64,000 bases of DNA, taken from Streptomyces sp. GESEQ-4 (GTDB taxonomy: Bacteria > Actinomycetota > Actinomycetes > Streptomycetales > Streptomycetaceae). The stretch covers positions 1 through 64,000 of the forward strand of contig NZ_JAFFSU010000006.1 of assembly GCF_017948455.1 (NCBI RefSeq). Reading direction: 5' to 3'. The notes beneath the pieces were generated by a model that was given only the letters and a program-made list of their open reading frames with translations, was not told the origin of the DNA and ran no database searches. This document shows, one piece after another, positions 44,275 through 53,180 of this stretch (within the stretch, counting starts at the first letter, position 1; every line of letters begins with the position of its first letter). The position numbers and the translations under genes are program-made.

Positions 44275-45546
44275 GTGAGCCCGACCAATCGCACCGTGGT
44301 CGTCACCGGTATCGGCGCAACCACACCGCTGGGTGGCGACGCAGCCTCTACCTGGGAGGGCCTGATCGCCGGCAAGTCCGGCGTCAAGCCCCTGGAGCAG
44401 GAGTGGGCGGCCGAGCAGGCCGTCCGTATCGCGGCCCCGGTCGCCGTGGAGCCTTCCGAGGTCATTCCACGGCCGCAGGCCCGCCGCCTGGACCGGTCGG
44501 CGCAGTTCGCGCTGATCGCCGCCCAGGAGGCCTGGGCGGACGCCGGTTTCACCGCCAAGGCCGGTGAGGACGGCGCCGTCGACCCCGACCGGCTCGGCGC
44601 GGTCATCGCCTCCGGCATCGGCGGCGTGACGACCCTGCTCGACCAGTACGACGTGCTCAAGGAGAAGGGCGTCCGCCGCGTCTCCCCGCACACCGTCCCC
44701 ATGCTGATGCCCAACGGCCCCTCCGCCAACGTGGGTCTGGCCGTGGGCGCCCGCGCGGGCGTGCACACGCCGGTCTCCGCGTGTGCCTCCGGCGCCGAGG
44801 CCATCGGCTACGCCATCGAGATGATCCGCTCCGGCCGCGCCGACGTCGTCGTCGCCGGTGGTACGGAGGCGGCGATCCATCCGCTGCCCATCGCCGCGTT
44901 CGGCAACATGATGGCGATGTCCAAGAACAACGACGACCCCGAGGGCGCGTCCCGCCCGTACGACGTGGCCCGTGACGGCTTCGTCCTCGGCGAGGGCGCC
45001 GGCGTGATCGTCCTGGAGTCCGCCGAGCACGCCGCGAAGCGCGGTGCGCGGGTGTACGCCGAGGCGGTCGGGCAGGGTATCTCCGCCGACAGCCACGACA
45101 TCGTGCAGCCCGAGCCGGAGGGGCGCGGCATCTCGCACGCGCTGCAGAACCTGCTCGACAACACCGACCTCAACCCTGCCGAGGTCATGCACGTCAACGC
45201 GCACGCGACGTCCACGCCGGCCGGTGACGTGGCCGAGCTGAAGGCACTGCGGAAGGTGTTCGGCGACGACGCGGATCACATGGCGGTCTCCGCGACCAAG
45301 TCGATGACCGGGCATCTGCTGGGCGGCGCGGGCGGCGTGGAGTCGGTCGCGACGGTGCTGGCCCTGTACCACCGGGTGGCTCCGCCGACCATCAACGTCG
45401 AGAACCTTGACCCTGAGGCCGAGGCCAACGCGGATGTCGTGCGCGGCGAGGCTCGGAAGCTGCCGGTCGAAGGGCGGATCGCTGCGTTGAACGACTCGTT
45501 CGGGTTCGGTGGGCACAACGTGGTGCTGGCGTTCCGTACGGTGTGA
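44275..45546 (+). CDS. fabF: Beta-ketoacyl-ACP synthase II
   Basis: A 423-residue KAS II that elongates acyl-ACP with malonyl-ACP. The Cys-His-His triad is Cys170 (SACASGAEAIG), His310 (NAHATSTPAGD) and His347 (KSMTGHLLGGAG). Glycine-rich NDSFGFGGHN ends the protein. GTG 44275 follows GGAG at good spacing. It ends the fab operon, with a terminator hairpin behind it. Confidence 0.95.
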   Translation: MSPTNRTVVVTGIGATTPLGGDAASTWEGLIAGKSGVKPLEQEWAAEQAVRIAAPVAVEPSEVIPRPQARRLDRSAQFALIAAQEAWADAGFTAKAGEDGAVDPDRLGAVIASGIGGVTTLLDQYDVLKEKGVRRVSPHTVPMLMPNGPSANVGLAVGARAGVHTPVSACASGAEAIGYAIEMIRSGRADVVVAGGTEAAIHPLPIAAFGNMMAMSKNNDDPEGASRPYDVARDGFVLGEGAGVIVLESAEHAAKRGARVYAEAVGQGISADSHDIVQPEPEGRGISHALQNLLDNTDLNPAEVMHVNAHATSTPAGDVAELKALRKVFGDDADHMAVSATKSMTGHLLGGAGGVESVATVLALYHRVAPPTINVENLDPEAEANADVVRGEARKLPVEGRIAALNDSFGFGGHNVVLAFRTV

Positions 45547-45565
45547 AGTCGCCGTTAGCTGAAAG

Positions 45566-45595
45566 TGGCCCGGTCTCCGTGGGGAGGTCGGGCCA
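45566..45595. terminator. Terminator after fabF
   Basis: Arms TGGCCCGGTCTCC (45566-45578) and GGAGGTCGGGCCA (45583-45595) pair with two imperfect positions and a 4-base loop, 19 bases past the fabF stop. Confidence 0.65.
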
Positions 45596-45623
45596 TTCGC
45601 CGTTTTGCTGTGTGTTGTCGGCC

Positions 45624-45697
45624 GACTGGCGGCCGGTGGGGGCTTGTCGCGCCCACGCGGCGGAGCCGCATATCGATACAGCCCCGCGCCCCTAGGT
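45624..45697. repeat. Dispersed repeat family B, copy 2
   Basis: It contains GGCGGCCGGTGGGGGCTTGT and CGCGCCCACGCGGCGGAGCC, then an AT-richer patch (CATATCGATACA) and GCCCCGCGCCCCTAGG; here the final hairpin lacks its second arm. It abuts the DUF3145 stop. Confidence 0.8.
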
Positions 45698-45700
45698 ACC

Positions 45701-46195
45701 TCACACCACCTGATGTAGCCACCTCACCGGTGCTCCCTCACCCGCATACCTGAACGGCTCCAGCTCGTCGTCCCACGGCTTTCCGAGGAGCTTGGAGAGT
45801 TCGGCTTCCAGGTCCGTTTCTCCTCGCTGGGAGCGGACCAGGGCTGCTCTGAGGCGGTCTTCGGGGATGAGGATGTCGCCGTGGATGCCGGTGACGGCGT
45901 GGAAGATGCCGAGGTCGGGGGTGCAGCTGTAGCGCTCGCCCTCGGCGGTGGGGCAGGGCTCGGCGGTGACTTCGAAGCGCAGGAGGTGCCAGCCGCGCAG
46001 GGCGGACGCCAGTTTGGAGGCGGTGCCGGCCTCGGCCTGCCAGGAGAACTCGGAGCGCCAGGTGCCGGGTGCCGCGGGCTGCCGGATCCAGTCGAGGCTG
46101 ACGCGTGTGCCGAGCACCCCGGCCACGGCCCACTCGACATGCGGGCACAGCGCGCGCGGCGCGGAGTGCACGTACAGAACTCCACGTGTCGTCAC
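45701..46195 (-). CDS. DUF3145 family protein
   Basis: A 164-residue protein with GTG start 46195 after GGAGG. It shows RGVLYVHSAPRALCPHVEWAVAGVLG, DWIRQPAAPG, SEFSWQAEAGTASKLASALRGW and HAVTGIHGDILIPEDRLR, the DUF3145 order. The family is actinobacterial and sits next to fabF in many genomes, which hints at a link with lipid synthesis or its control; nothing is proven. It converges on fabF. Confidence 0.9.
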   Translation of the reverse strand: MTTRGVLYVHSAPRALCPHVEWAVAGVLGTRVSLDWIRQPAAPGTWRSEFSWQAEAGTASKLASALRGWHLLRFEVTAEPCPTAEGERYSCTPDLGIFHAVTGIHGDILIPEDRLRAALVRSQRGETDLEAELSKLLGKPWDDELEPFRYAGEGAPVRWLHQVV

Positions 46196-46452
46196 CGGGA
46201 CCTCCGGGCAGAGCGGACCATCTTTGCGACCTGGCGGAACAGCAGTGGTTCCAGCCACGTTTGATGGCGAGGCTACCGTGCGACGGCGCAAGGAGTGTGA
46301 CGTACCGTCGGTCCCGGTGCCGTGAAACGCCCGCCATTCACCCGGCAGGACGCTTGTACGGGTGCGCGGAGTTGCGTCTCGCGCGGTCGGGAACTCCCGC
46401 GCGTTGTTATGGGGGAGGAGCATTGCATGTCGAGCGAGGGGACCACCAGGGG

Positions 46453-47352
46453 ATGCGGAAGCGCAACGGCCGTGGGACGGCCGTTCTCGCCGTTCTGGTG
46501 ACGGCTGTCCTGAGTGTCGCGGGGTGCGACGCCACCGGTGGCGACTCGCCGGCGCCGAGAGGCACCGAGGCCAAGCAGGGGAAGCCGTCCCCCAAGCCGA
46601 CGCCGACATGGGACCGCAGCCCGGGTTCGGTCGCCGCGGTGGGCGACTCCATCACCCGGGGTTTTGACGCGTGCTCGGTGCTGGCGGACTGCCCCGAAGC
46701 CTCTTGGGCGACCGGCAGCCGGGCGGACGTGGACAGTCTCGCCGTACGGCTGCTGGGTCCGACGCGGGCTGCCGAGCGCAGCTGGAACTACGCCCGGACC
46801 GGGGCGCTGATGGCGGACGTGGCCGGGCAGATGGCGCAGGCGGTGACGCGGAAGCCGCAGTTGGTGGCGGTGATGGCGGGGGCGAACGACGCCTGTCGCG
46901 CGACCACGTCGGCGATGACCTCGGTGGCCGACTTCCGCACCCAGTTCGAGGACGCGATGAGCACGCTGCGCACTGCTCTGCCCAAGTCCCAGGTGTATGT
47001 GGCGAGCGTGCCGGACCTGAAGCGGCTGTGGTCCGAAGGGCGGAGCAACCCGATGGGCAAGGCCGTGTGGAAGCTCGGCATCTGCCCCTCGATGCTGGAC
47101 GACGCGGACGCCCTGGACGCGGCGGCGACCCTGCGGCGGGACACGGTGCAGGACCGGGTGGAGGCGTACAACGGTGTGCTGGAGCAGGTGTGTGAGAAGG
47201 ACCGGTACTGCCGCTTCGACGGCGGCGCGGTGTACGAGTACCGGTTCGGTACGGAGCAGTTGAGCCGCTGGGACTGGTTCCACCCGAGCGTGAACGGACA
47301 GGCGCGGCTGGCGGAGATCGCCTATCGCACGGTCACCGCGAAGAAGGCGTGA
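46453..47352 (+). CDS. Secreted SGNH hydrolase lipoprotein
   Basis: A 299-residue lipoprotein: signal RGTAVLAVLVTAVLSVAGC with lipobox SVAGC, then a Pro/Lys-rich spacer and an SGNH (GDSL-type) esterase domain. Blocks: AVGDSITRGF (Ser66), NYARTGALMADVAGQM (Gly block), VMAGANDACR (Asn block) and WDWFHPSVNGQ (Asp/His block). It probably deacylates a lipid or sugar outside the cell. ATG 46453 was chosen. The 257 bases upstream have no other gene that I can support. Confidence 0.9.
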   Translation: MRKRNGRGTAVLAVLVTAVLSVAGCDATGGDSPAPRGTEAKQGKPSPKPTPTWDRSPGSVAAVGDSITRGFDACSVLADCPEASWATGSRADVDSLAVRLLGPTRAAERSWNYARTGALMADVAGQMAQAVTRKPQLVAVMAGANDACRATTSAMTSVADFRTQFEDAMSTLRTALPKSQVYVASVPDLKRLWSEGRSNPMGKAVWKLGICPSMLDDADALDAAATLRRDTVQDRVEAYNGVLEQVCEKDRYCRFDGGAVYEYRFGTEQLSRWDWFHPSVNGQARLAEIAYRTVTAKKA

Positions 47353-47400
47353 GCCGGAGCTCTGAGGCGTGAGCCGGGCTTCCGAATTAGAGTTCCGAAC

Positions 47401-48369
47401 ATGAACGAACTCTTCGGCACACTTTCCGACGGCACCCCTGTCCACCGCTGGACCCTGGAGCGGGCGAACGTGCGCGTGCGGATTCTGTCGTACGGCGGGA
47501 TCGTGCAGTCGGTGGAGGTGCCGGACCGGGAGGGGCGGCCGGGGAACGTGGTGCTGGGGTTCGCGGACCTCAATGGATATACGGCGCACCCGGGACCGTA
47601 TTTCGGTGCGCTCGTCGGGCGGTACGCGAACCGGATCGCGGGCGGCCGCTTCTCGCTGGACGGCGTGACCTACGCGCTGGAGCCGAACAACGGGCCCAAC
47701 TCGCTGCACGGCGGCGGGCGCGGCTTCGACAAGCGGGTGTGGGACGTGACGCCGGTCGAGCACGGGGTGCGGCTCGCGCGCGTCAGCCCGCACGGCGAGG
47801 AGGGCTTCCCGGGACGGCTCGAGGTCTCGGCGACGTACACGCTGGATGGCGCCGGTGCGCTGCGGATCGCGTACGAGGCGGTCACCGACGCGCCGACCGT
47901 GGTGAACCTGACGAACCACTCGTACTGGAACCTCAGCGGTGCGGGGAACGCGGGCGGGCATGAGCTGCGGATCGCCGCGTCGCGGTTCACGCCGGTCGAC
48001 GCGGATCTGATCCCGACCGGTGTCGCCCCCGTCGAGGGCACCCGCTTCGACTTCCGTGCGGAGCGCAAGGCCGGCGCCGGGTACGACCACAACTTCGTGC
48101 TCGACAAGGGGGTGACGTCGGCCCCCGAGCAGGTGGCCGAGCTGTACGACCCCGCGTCCGGACGGGCGCTGACGGTCGCGACCACCGAGCCCGGCCTCCA
48201 GCTCTACACCGCCGACCACCTGACCGAGCCCTTCGCTCCCGGCGATGGCGTCGCCCTGGAGACCCAGCACTTCCCGGACTCCCCGAACCGGCCGGAGTTC
48301 CCGAGCACGGTGCTGAGGCCGGGCGAGGTGTTCCGGTCGGAAACGGTGTACGGCTTCTCGGTGAGGTAG
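47401..48369 (+). CDS. galM: Aldose 1-epimerase (galactose mutarotase)
   Basis: A 322-residue mutarotase that interconverts alpha and beta aldoses. Arg in GRYANRIAGG, His in NSLHGGGRGF, the catalytic His in NLTNHSYWNL and the catalytic Glu in ALETQHFPDSPN are all present. Length is normal. TAGAGT (47388-47393) lies seven bases before the ATG, pointing to a leaderless transcript. It converges on a GH3 glucosidase gene, and both probably serve sugar use. Confidence 0.93.
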   Translation: MNELFGTLSDGTPVHRWTLERANVRVRILSYGGIVQSVEVPDREGRPGNVVLGFADLNGYTAHPGPYFGALVGRYANRIAGGRFSLDGVTYALEPNNGPNSLHGGGRGFDKRVWDVTPVEHGVRLARVSPHGEEGFPGRLEVSATYTLDGAGALRIAYEAVTDAPTVVNLTNHSYWNLSGAGNAGGHELRIAASRFTPVDADLIPTGVAPVEGTRFDFRAERKAGAGYDHNFVLDKGVTSAPEQVAELYDPASGRALTVATTEPGLQLYTADHLTEPFAPGDGVALETQHFPDSPNRPEFPSTVLRPGEVFRSETVYGFSVR

Positions 48370-48393
48370 TCCCTGAGGGCTTGCGAACGCACG

Positions 48394-48429
48394 AGCCCCG
48401 GCCCGGGTGTCAGGTCCCGGGCCGGGGCT
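48394..48429. terminator. Bidirectional terminator between galM and the GH3 gene
   Basis: Perfect 14-bp arms AGCCCCGGCCCGGG (48394-48407) and its complement (48416-48429) with an 8-base loop, extended by a CACG...CGTG pair further out. It lies 24 bases past galM and 37 bases past the convergent glucosidase gene. Confidence 0.85.
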
Positions 48430-48466
48430 GCTCGTGGGAAGGCTCGTCCCGAAGTCCCGTCCCGCC

Positions 48467-50902
48467 TCAGACGTTAATCGTCGCGGTGAGACGACGGTCC
48501 GTGATCGAGCGGCCGACCTGGATCTCGTACGAACCCTTCACAAGCGACCACGACATGGTCATCTCGTCCCAGATCTCGAACATGCGGCGCGGGAGTTCCA
48601 CGGTCACCTCGGCGCTCTCGCCGGGCGCGGCCTCGACGCCCGCGAAACCGGCCAGCCAGCGTGCCGGGCGCTCGGCGTCGGGCTCGCTCGGCGCGAGATA
48701 GACCTGGACGACCTCGCGGCCCGGGCGCTGTCCGGAGTTGCGCACCCGGACCCGCACCGTCGTGCCCGTGACCTCGACGGACTCGTATGTCCAGTCGGTG
48801 TAGCCGAGGCCGTGGCCGAAGGCGTACGACGGGCTGCGGCCCTCCTTCTCCCAGGCGCGGTAGCCGATGAACACGCCCTCCGAGTAAGGGAGTTCACCGT
48901 CGGACGGGACGACCTGGGTGACCGGGGCGTCGGTGAGGGAACCCCAGGTGGTGGGCAGGCGGCCGCCGGGCTCGTGGGCGCCCGTCAGGACGTCGGCGAG
49001 GGCCGCGCCGCCCTCCTGGCCGGGGAACCAGCTGAGCAGGACCGCGGCCACGTCGTCGCGCCACGGCAGCTCCACCGGGGAACCGGAGTTGACCACCACG
49101 ACGGTGTTCGGGTTGGCGGCGGCGACCGCGCGGACCAGGTCGTCCTGGCGGCCGGGCAGGCGCAGGTCCGCCCGGTCGAAGCCCTCGGACTCGACCCGCT
49201 CGGTCGTGGCGACCACGACGACCGCCGTGTCGGCGTCGCGTGCCGCTGCCACGGCCTCGGCGATCAGCTCGTCGGGGTCGCGCTGCGGATCCTGGTGGGC
49301 GAGGGCGAAGATGATCGCCCGCATCGGGAGGCCCTCGGGCTGTGTGACGACGTAGGTGAGGGAGACGTCGACCGGTTCGCCGGCGGTGAGTTCGGCCTGG
49401 GCGCGGGGGGTGGGCTCGCCGAAGAAGGTGATGAAGGGGTCGTCCTTGGCGGGGTTCTGGACGTCGTCGAAGTACGTCGTGCCGCCGATGGTCAGCGTGA
49501 AGGTGCCGATGCCCTGGATGCCGAAGGCGTGGAGCCCGCTCTCGCGCGGCGTGAAGGTGCCGGTGACCTCGACGGTGTGCAGCTGCTCGAAGGTGACGCC
49601 CTCGGGCAGGGCCGACGGGCCCATCCACTTCAGCTGGCCGCCCGGGGCGGAGTCGGAGCCGAGGACGTTTCCGTCGGCGTCACGGCAGATCGCACGCAGC
49701 TCGAAACCCGGGTCGAAGACGGAGAGTTCGGTGTCCGGGGCGGCGCCGACGGCGTAGGTCAGGGTGCCTTCAGGAAGCGCGGCGGTGAGGCCGTCGAGCG
49801 GGGAGACGATGCGGGACGGGAAGACGGTCGCGGAGCCGCCACCGAGGACACGGGCGTCGCGGGCGGCGGCGCCGATGAGGGCGACCCTTCCCGGCTTCAG
49901 CGGCAGCGCGCCCTCGTTGCGCACGAGGACGAAGGCGCGGCGGGCGATCTCGCGAGCCAGCTCGCTGCCGTCGACGGTCTCCGGGAGCTCGGTGACGACC
50001 GGCTCGGCGCCTTCCAGGATGCCGACGCGGGCCGCGAGGCGCAGGACATTGCGTACGGCGGTGTCGACCGTGGCCTCGTCGACCTTGCCGTCCCGTACGG
50101 CCGCCGCGAGCGCCGCGCCGTACACCGTGTCCGGACCCGGCATGGCGACATCGAGGCCGCCCTCGATGGCACCGACCGTCGACCGGGCGGCCGTCCAGTC
50201 GGAGACGTTGAAGCCGTCGAAGCCCCATTCGCCGCGCAGGACCTCGTTCACCAGGTAGCGGTGCTCGGTCATCGTCGTACCGTTGACCGTGTTGTACGCG
50301 GTCATGATGCCCCAGGGGTGGGCGTTCTCGACGATGGTCTCGAAGGGGGCCAAGTACAGCTCGCGCAGGGCGCGTTCGGAGACCAGGTTGTTCACCGTGA
50401 AGCGGTCGGTCTCGGCGTCGTTGGCGACGAAGTGCTTGACGGTGGTGCCGACGCCGCCCGACTGGACGCCCTTCACATAGCCCGCGCCGATCAGGCCGGT
50501 GAGGTACGGGTCCTCGCTGTAGGCCTCGAAGTGCCGGCCGCCCAGCGGGGAGCGGTGCAGGTTGACCGTGGGGGCGAGCAGGACGTGCACGCCCTTGCGG
50601 CGGCTCTCCTGGGCAAGCAGCACCCCTGCCCTGCGGGCGAGTTCCGGGTCCCAGGTGGCGGCGAGGGCGGTCGGGGACGGCAGGGCGACGGAGGGGTCGT
50701 CGGCGGTCCAGCGCACACCCCGGACGCCGATCGGGCCGTCCGACATGACCAGGGGCTTCAGCCCGATCTCGGGGAGCCCGGGCAGGGTCCACATGTCCTG
50801 ACCGGCCAGCAGCCGTGCCTTCGCGTCGAGCCCGAGCCTGGCAAGCGCGGCCTCGACGACCTCCTCGCGCGCTTCATCGGCGTGGGTGCGGGTTCCCGCC
50901 AT
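48467..50902 (-). CDS. GH3 beta-glucosidase with PA14 domain
   Basis: An 811-residue glycoside hydrolase family 3 enzyme, without a signal peptide, so intracellular. N-terminal barrel: SDGPIGVRG, GRHFEAYSEDPYL, KHFVANDAETDR and the nucleophile Asp235 in FNVSDWTA. A PA14 sugar-binding insert lies about 365-510 (GTFTPRESGLHAFGIQGIGT). The second catalytic domain has LPGRQDDLVRAV and the probable acid/base Glu near TERVESEGFDR; a fibronectin-III-like domain ends it. It releases glucose or similar sugars from short beta-glycosides. ATG 50902 follows GAGGAGG by eight bases. A 19-bp tandem duplication lies just upstream. Confidence 0.92.
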   Translation of the reverse strand: MAGTRTHADEAREEVVEAALARLGLDAKARLLAGQDMWTLPGLPEIGLKPLVMSDGPIGVRGVRWTADDPSVALPSPTALAATWDPELARRAGVLLAQESRRKGVHVLLAPTVNLHRSPLGGRHFEAYSEDPYLTGLIGAGYVKGVQSGGVGTTVKHFVANDAETDRFTVNNLVSERALRELYLAPFETIVENAHPWGIMTAYNTVNGTTMTEHRYLVNEVLRGEWGFDGFNVSDWTAARSTVGAIEGGLDVAMPGPDTVYGAALAAAVRDGKVDEATVDTAVRNVLRLAARVGILEGAEPVVTELPETVDGSELAREIARRAFVLVRNEGALPLKPGRVALIGAAARDARVLGGGSATVFPSRIVSPLDGLTAALPEGTLTYAVGAAPDTELSVFDPGFELRAICRDADGNVLGSDSAPGGQLKWMGPSALPEGVTFEQLHTVEVTGTFTPRESGLHAFGIQGIGTFTLTIGGTTYFDDVQNPAKDDPFITFFGEPTPRAQAELTAGEPVDVSLTYVVTQPEGLPMRAIIFALAHQDPQRDPDELIAEAVAAARDADTAVVVVATTERVESEGFDRADLRLPGRQDDLVRAVAAANPNTVVVVNSGSPVELPWRDDVAAVLLSWFPGQEGGAALADVLTGAHEPGGRLPTTWGSLTDAPVTQVVPSDGELPYSEGVFIGYRAWEKEGRSPSYAFGHGLGYTDWTYESVEVTGTTVRVRVRNSGQRPGREVVQVYLAPSEPDAERPARWLAGFAGVEAAPGESAEVTVELPRRMFEIWDEMTMSWSLVKGSYEIQVGRSITDRRLTATINV

Positions 50903-50916
50903 CGGGGTTGCCTCCT

Positions 50917-50954
50917 CGTTGAGTCCGTGCTGTCTCGTTGAGTCCGTGCTGTCT
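50917..50954. repeat. Perfect 19-bp tandem duplication upstream of the GH3 gene
   Basis: The unit CGTTGAGTCCGTGCTGTCT occurs at 50917-50935 and again at 50936-50954. It covers the leader just before the GH3 ribosome-binding site and could double a regulatory half-site. Confidence 0.8.
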
Positions 50955-50965
50955 CCATCCTTCCT

Positions 50966-51024
50966 CGGCACCCGCGAAGGACTCGAAACCGCAACTGGCC
51001 GCCTCTCCTGGCTGAGCTACCCAT
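50966..51024 (-). pseudogene. tRNA-like relic
   Basis: On the minus strand the stretch reads GGGTAGCTCAGCCAGGAGAG, then a T-arm-like TTTCGAGTCC and an acceptor-like CGCGGGTGCC. The order D arm, T arm, 3' acceptor is that of a tRNA, but only about 20 bases separate D and T arms, so the anticodon arm is missing and the 5' acceptor does not pair. A decayed or recombined tRNA is the simple reading. Confidence 0.4.
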
Positions 51025-51088
51025 GTCACTCCCGTCACGCCATACTGCCGAGCACGCTTCCCCGCAGCGACGGAAGGACCTGACCCCC

Positions 51089-52327
51089 TTGAATTCCATA
51101 CGTGTTCGGATCGGCGTACTCGGACTCGCCCTGCTGGCGGGGCTCGCCGCCCCGACGACGGCGACGGCGGACACAGCCCCGGCCCCGACGGTCGAGGAGC
51201 TGCGGCTGGACAAGGCGCAACCGCAGGAGATCCTCAGGCGCTCCGGATTCGACACGGTGGCGCCGGAGTTCGCGCGGGCGCTCGCGGCGGCGGAGTCGTA
51301 TGCGCAGGCCCGCCGGACCGTCGTACGGGAGGGCGCGACGCTGTGGCGGCTGGCCGTCGCTCGGGCACAGGGTCGGGCGCCGGCCGCCGGGGATCTGAGC
51401 CGGGACGACGACCGGCCGCTGTACTGGGCGCGGCTCGGGATGACCCGGGAAGTGCGCACCTGGGAGCCGGAGTTCACGCTGAGCGACTCCCAACGAGCCA
51501 AGCTGCTCGACGAGTTGGAGCGGAATTCTCGGGGACAGACCGCCATCCGGTATCCGCACGGCAAGGGGATGAAGCGGGTCCTGGTCACCGGGTTCGACCC
51601 GTTCACGCTGGACCGGGACATCCGGATCTCCAACCCGTCCGGGGCGACCGCGCTGGCTCTCGACGGCACGGTGATCGAGACGGCGGACGGTCCGGCACGG
51701 ATCGAGACCGCCGTGTTCCCGGTGCGCTGGCGGGACTTCACGGCGGGGACGGTGGAGCGGGCGCTGCGGCCGTATCTGCCGAAGGTGGACCTGTTCACGA
51801 CCGTGAGCCAGGGCCGGGTCGGGCGGTTCGACGTCGAGCGGACCAACGGGGCCTGGCGGGGCGGCTTCCTGGACAACGAGAACACCGGTACGGCCGAGAC
51901 GATCCCGGTCACCGACCCGGCCTCGCAGCCGCAGTGGACGACGACCAGCCTGCCGTACGCCGCGATCGTGGCCGCGAACACCGGGCGGTTCCCCGTCTAC
52001 GACAACACCAGCGTGACCGAGATCCCGGCGGGCGGCACCCAGTCCGTCGTACGGCCGGACGGGCCGACGCCCGGGTCGACGGCGCGTGCCGGGGGCGGCG
52101 GCGACTACCTGTCCAATGAGATCGCCTACCGGGCCACGCTGTTGCGGGACCGGCTGGGGCTGCACGACGCGCTGCCGGGCGGGCATGTGCACACGCCGGT
52201 GCTGCAGTTCGGCACGGGCAACACCGACCCGGCGACGGGGGCGGTCACCGACCCCGAGTTCGTGAAGAACCGGCTGGACATCATCGGTCAGGTGCGGGCG
52301 ATCCTGACGGTGGCCGTCAACGAATGA
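51089..52327 (+). CDS. Secreted pyroglutamyl-peptidase-like protein, catalytic Cys replaced
   Basis: A 412-residue exported protein: signal peptide (VRIGVLGLALLAGLAAPTTATA), about 150 residues unlike known domains, then a C15-like domain starting MKRVLVTGFDPFTLDRDIRISNPSG. Family landmarks can be followed, but the YLCN Cys of pyroglutamyl peptidases reads YLSN (Ser342, GGDYLSNEIAYRATLL), and the usual Glu-Gly-Arg motif reads SQGR. His is kept (GGHVHTPVLQF). It may be a binding protein or a changed enzyme. TTG 51089 follows GGAAGGA; ATG 51023 would spoil the signal peptide. Confidence 0.75.
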   Translation: MNSIRVRIGVLGLALLAGLAAPTTATADTAPAPTVEELRLDKAQPQEILRRSGFDTVAPEFARALAAAESYAQARRTVVREGATLWRLAVARAQGRAPAAGDLSRDDDRPLYWARLGMTREVRTWEPEFTLSDSQRAKLLDELERNSRGQTAIRYPHGKGMKRVLVTGFDPFTLDRDIRISNPSGATALALDGTVIETADGPARIETAVFPVRWRDFTAGTVERALRPYLPKVDLFTTVSQGRVGRFDVERTNGAWRGGFLDNENTGTAETIPVTDPASQPQWTTTSLPYAAIVAANTGRFPVYDNTSVTEIPAGGTQSVVRPDGPTPGSTARAGGGGDYLSNEIAYRATLLRDRLGLHDALPGGHVHTPVLQFGTGNTDPATGAVTDPEFVKNRLDIIGQVRAILTVAVNE

Positions 52328-53122
52328 TCACTGAGTGACTCCCTCCTCCTCGGAGTCTTCGGCACCGTCCTCGACGGTCTCCTCGCCGGCCAGGTCGCGG
52401 GCCATCAGCGTCGCGCCCGCGACCGCGCCCGGCATCAGGAACACCGCGACGAACGGGACCACGAAGGCCAGCGCGAGAGGCGTGCCGAAGCCCCAGACCA
52501 GGGACTTTCGGGAGCGGAGCAGGGCGAGGCGGTCGCGCAGGACGACGTTTCGGCGCTGGAGGGCGACGGAGGTGAGTTCCTCCGTGAGGAAGAAGCCGGT
52601 GACGAAGAAGCCGATCACCGGGACGACCGTCTGGCCGGCGACCGGGATGAAGCCGCAGGCGAAGAGCAAGATGCCCCAGAGCAAGGCCCGTATGAGGACT
52701 CTCAGGCTGTCGCGGCCGGAGATCCACAGCTCGCGCCAGAGCGGCAGGCCGGACTCCGGTGCGGTGCCGTCCGGGGAGACGTCCCGGTCGACCTTCTCGG
52801 AGAGGTTCTCGTAGAAGGGCTGGCCGATCAGGAGGGTGACCGCGGTGAAGGTGAGGACGGCGAGGAGCAGGCTCAGGGCGAACAGGACGGCGGTGAGGAA
52901 GCCGCGGAACAGGCCGAGCCAAGGGCTGGACCAGTCGTCGGCGAAGGGCGTCGCCCACGCCACCAAGTCCTCGCCCCACAGCGCCAGCGAGACCAGCGCC
53001 GCCGCATAGAGGACGAGCGTTATCAGGCCCGGGACCAGCCCGAAGCCGTACTGCTTGCCGTGCCGGGCCACCCAGCGTTGGCCCTTCAGCAGGTAATTGA
53101 AGCCCACCCCAAGATCGCGCAT
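52328..53122 (-). CDS. EI24 / CysZ-like membrane protein
   Basis: A 264-residue membrane protein: MRDLGVGFNYLLKGQRWVARH, then about four segments (FGLVPGLITLVLYAAALVSLAL, FLTAVLFALSLLLAVLTFTAVTLL, ALLWGILLFACGFIPVAGQ, PLALAFVVPFVAVFLMPG) and an acidic C terminus. The EI24 domain covers CysZ sulfate-transport proteins and unknown actinobacterial relatives; no cysteine genes are near. Its stop directly abuts that of the convergent C15-like gene. TAGAGT (RC of 53130-53135) lies seven bases before the ATG. Confidence 0.87.
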   Translation of the reverse strand: MRDLGVGFNYLLKGQRWVARHGKQYGFGLVPGLITLVLYAAALVSLALWGEDLVAWATPFADDWSSPWLGLFRGFLTAVLFALSLLLAVLTFTAVTLLIGQPFYENLSEKVDRDVSPDGTAPESGLPLWRELWISGRDSLRVLIRALLWGILLFACGFIPVAGQTVVPVIGFFVTGFFLTEELTSVALQRRNVVLRDRLALLRSRKSLVWGFGTPLALAFVVPFVAVFLMPGAVAGATLMARDLAGEETVEDGAEDSEEEGVTQ

Positions 53123-53180
53123 GGAGAAAACTCTAACGGCATGCACTGACAGTGACGGGGTGGGCAGTGGGCACTCCCGG

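Noticed and set aside
40584..45546. Polyketide synthase cluster
   Set aside because: Malonyl transferase, two ketosynthases and a carrier could suggest type II PKS, but the order fasR-fabD-fabH-acpP-fabF, a full Cys-His-His triad in the single KAS and no chain-length factor show housekeeping fatty-acid synthesis.
46273..48270. 665-codon minus-strand frame across the SGNH lipoprotein and galM genes
   Set aside because: It spans two recognisable plus-strand genes and their spacer, so it is a by-product of base composition.
48407..50941. 844-codon open frame opposite the GH3 gene
   Set aside because: Mirror frame of a real gene; composition is Gly/Asp/Arg/Val-skewed with no domain, and it runs across the galM-GH3 terminator.
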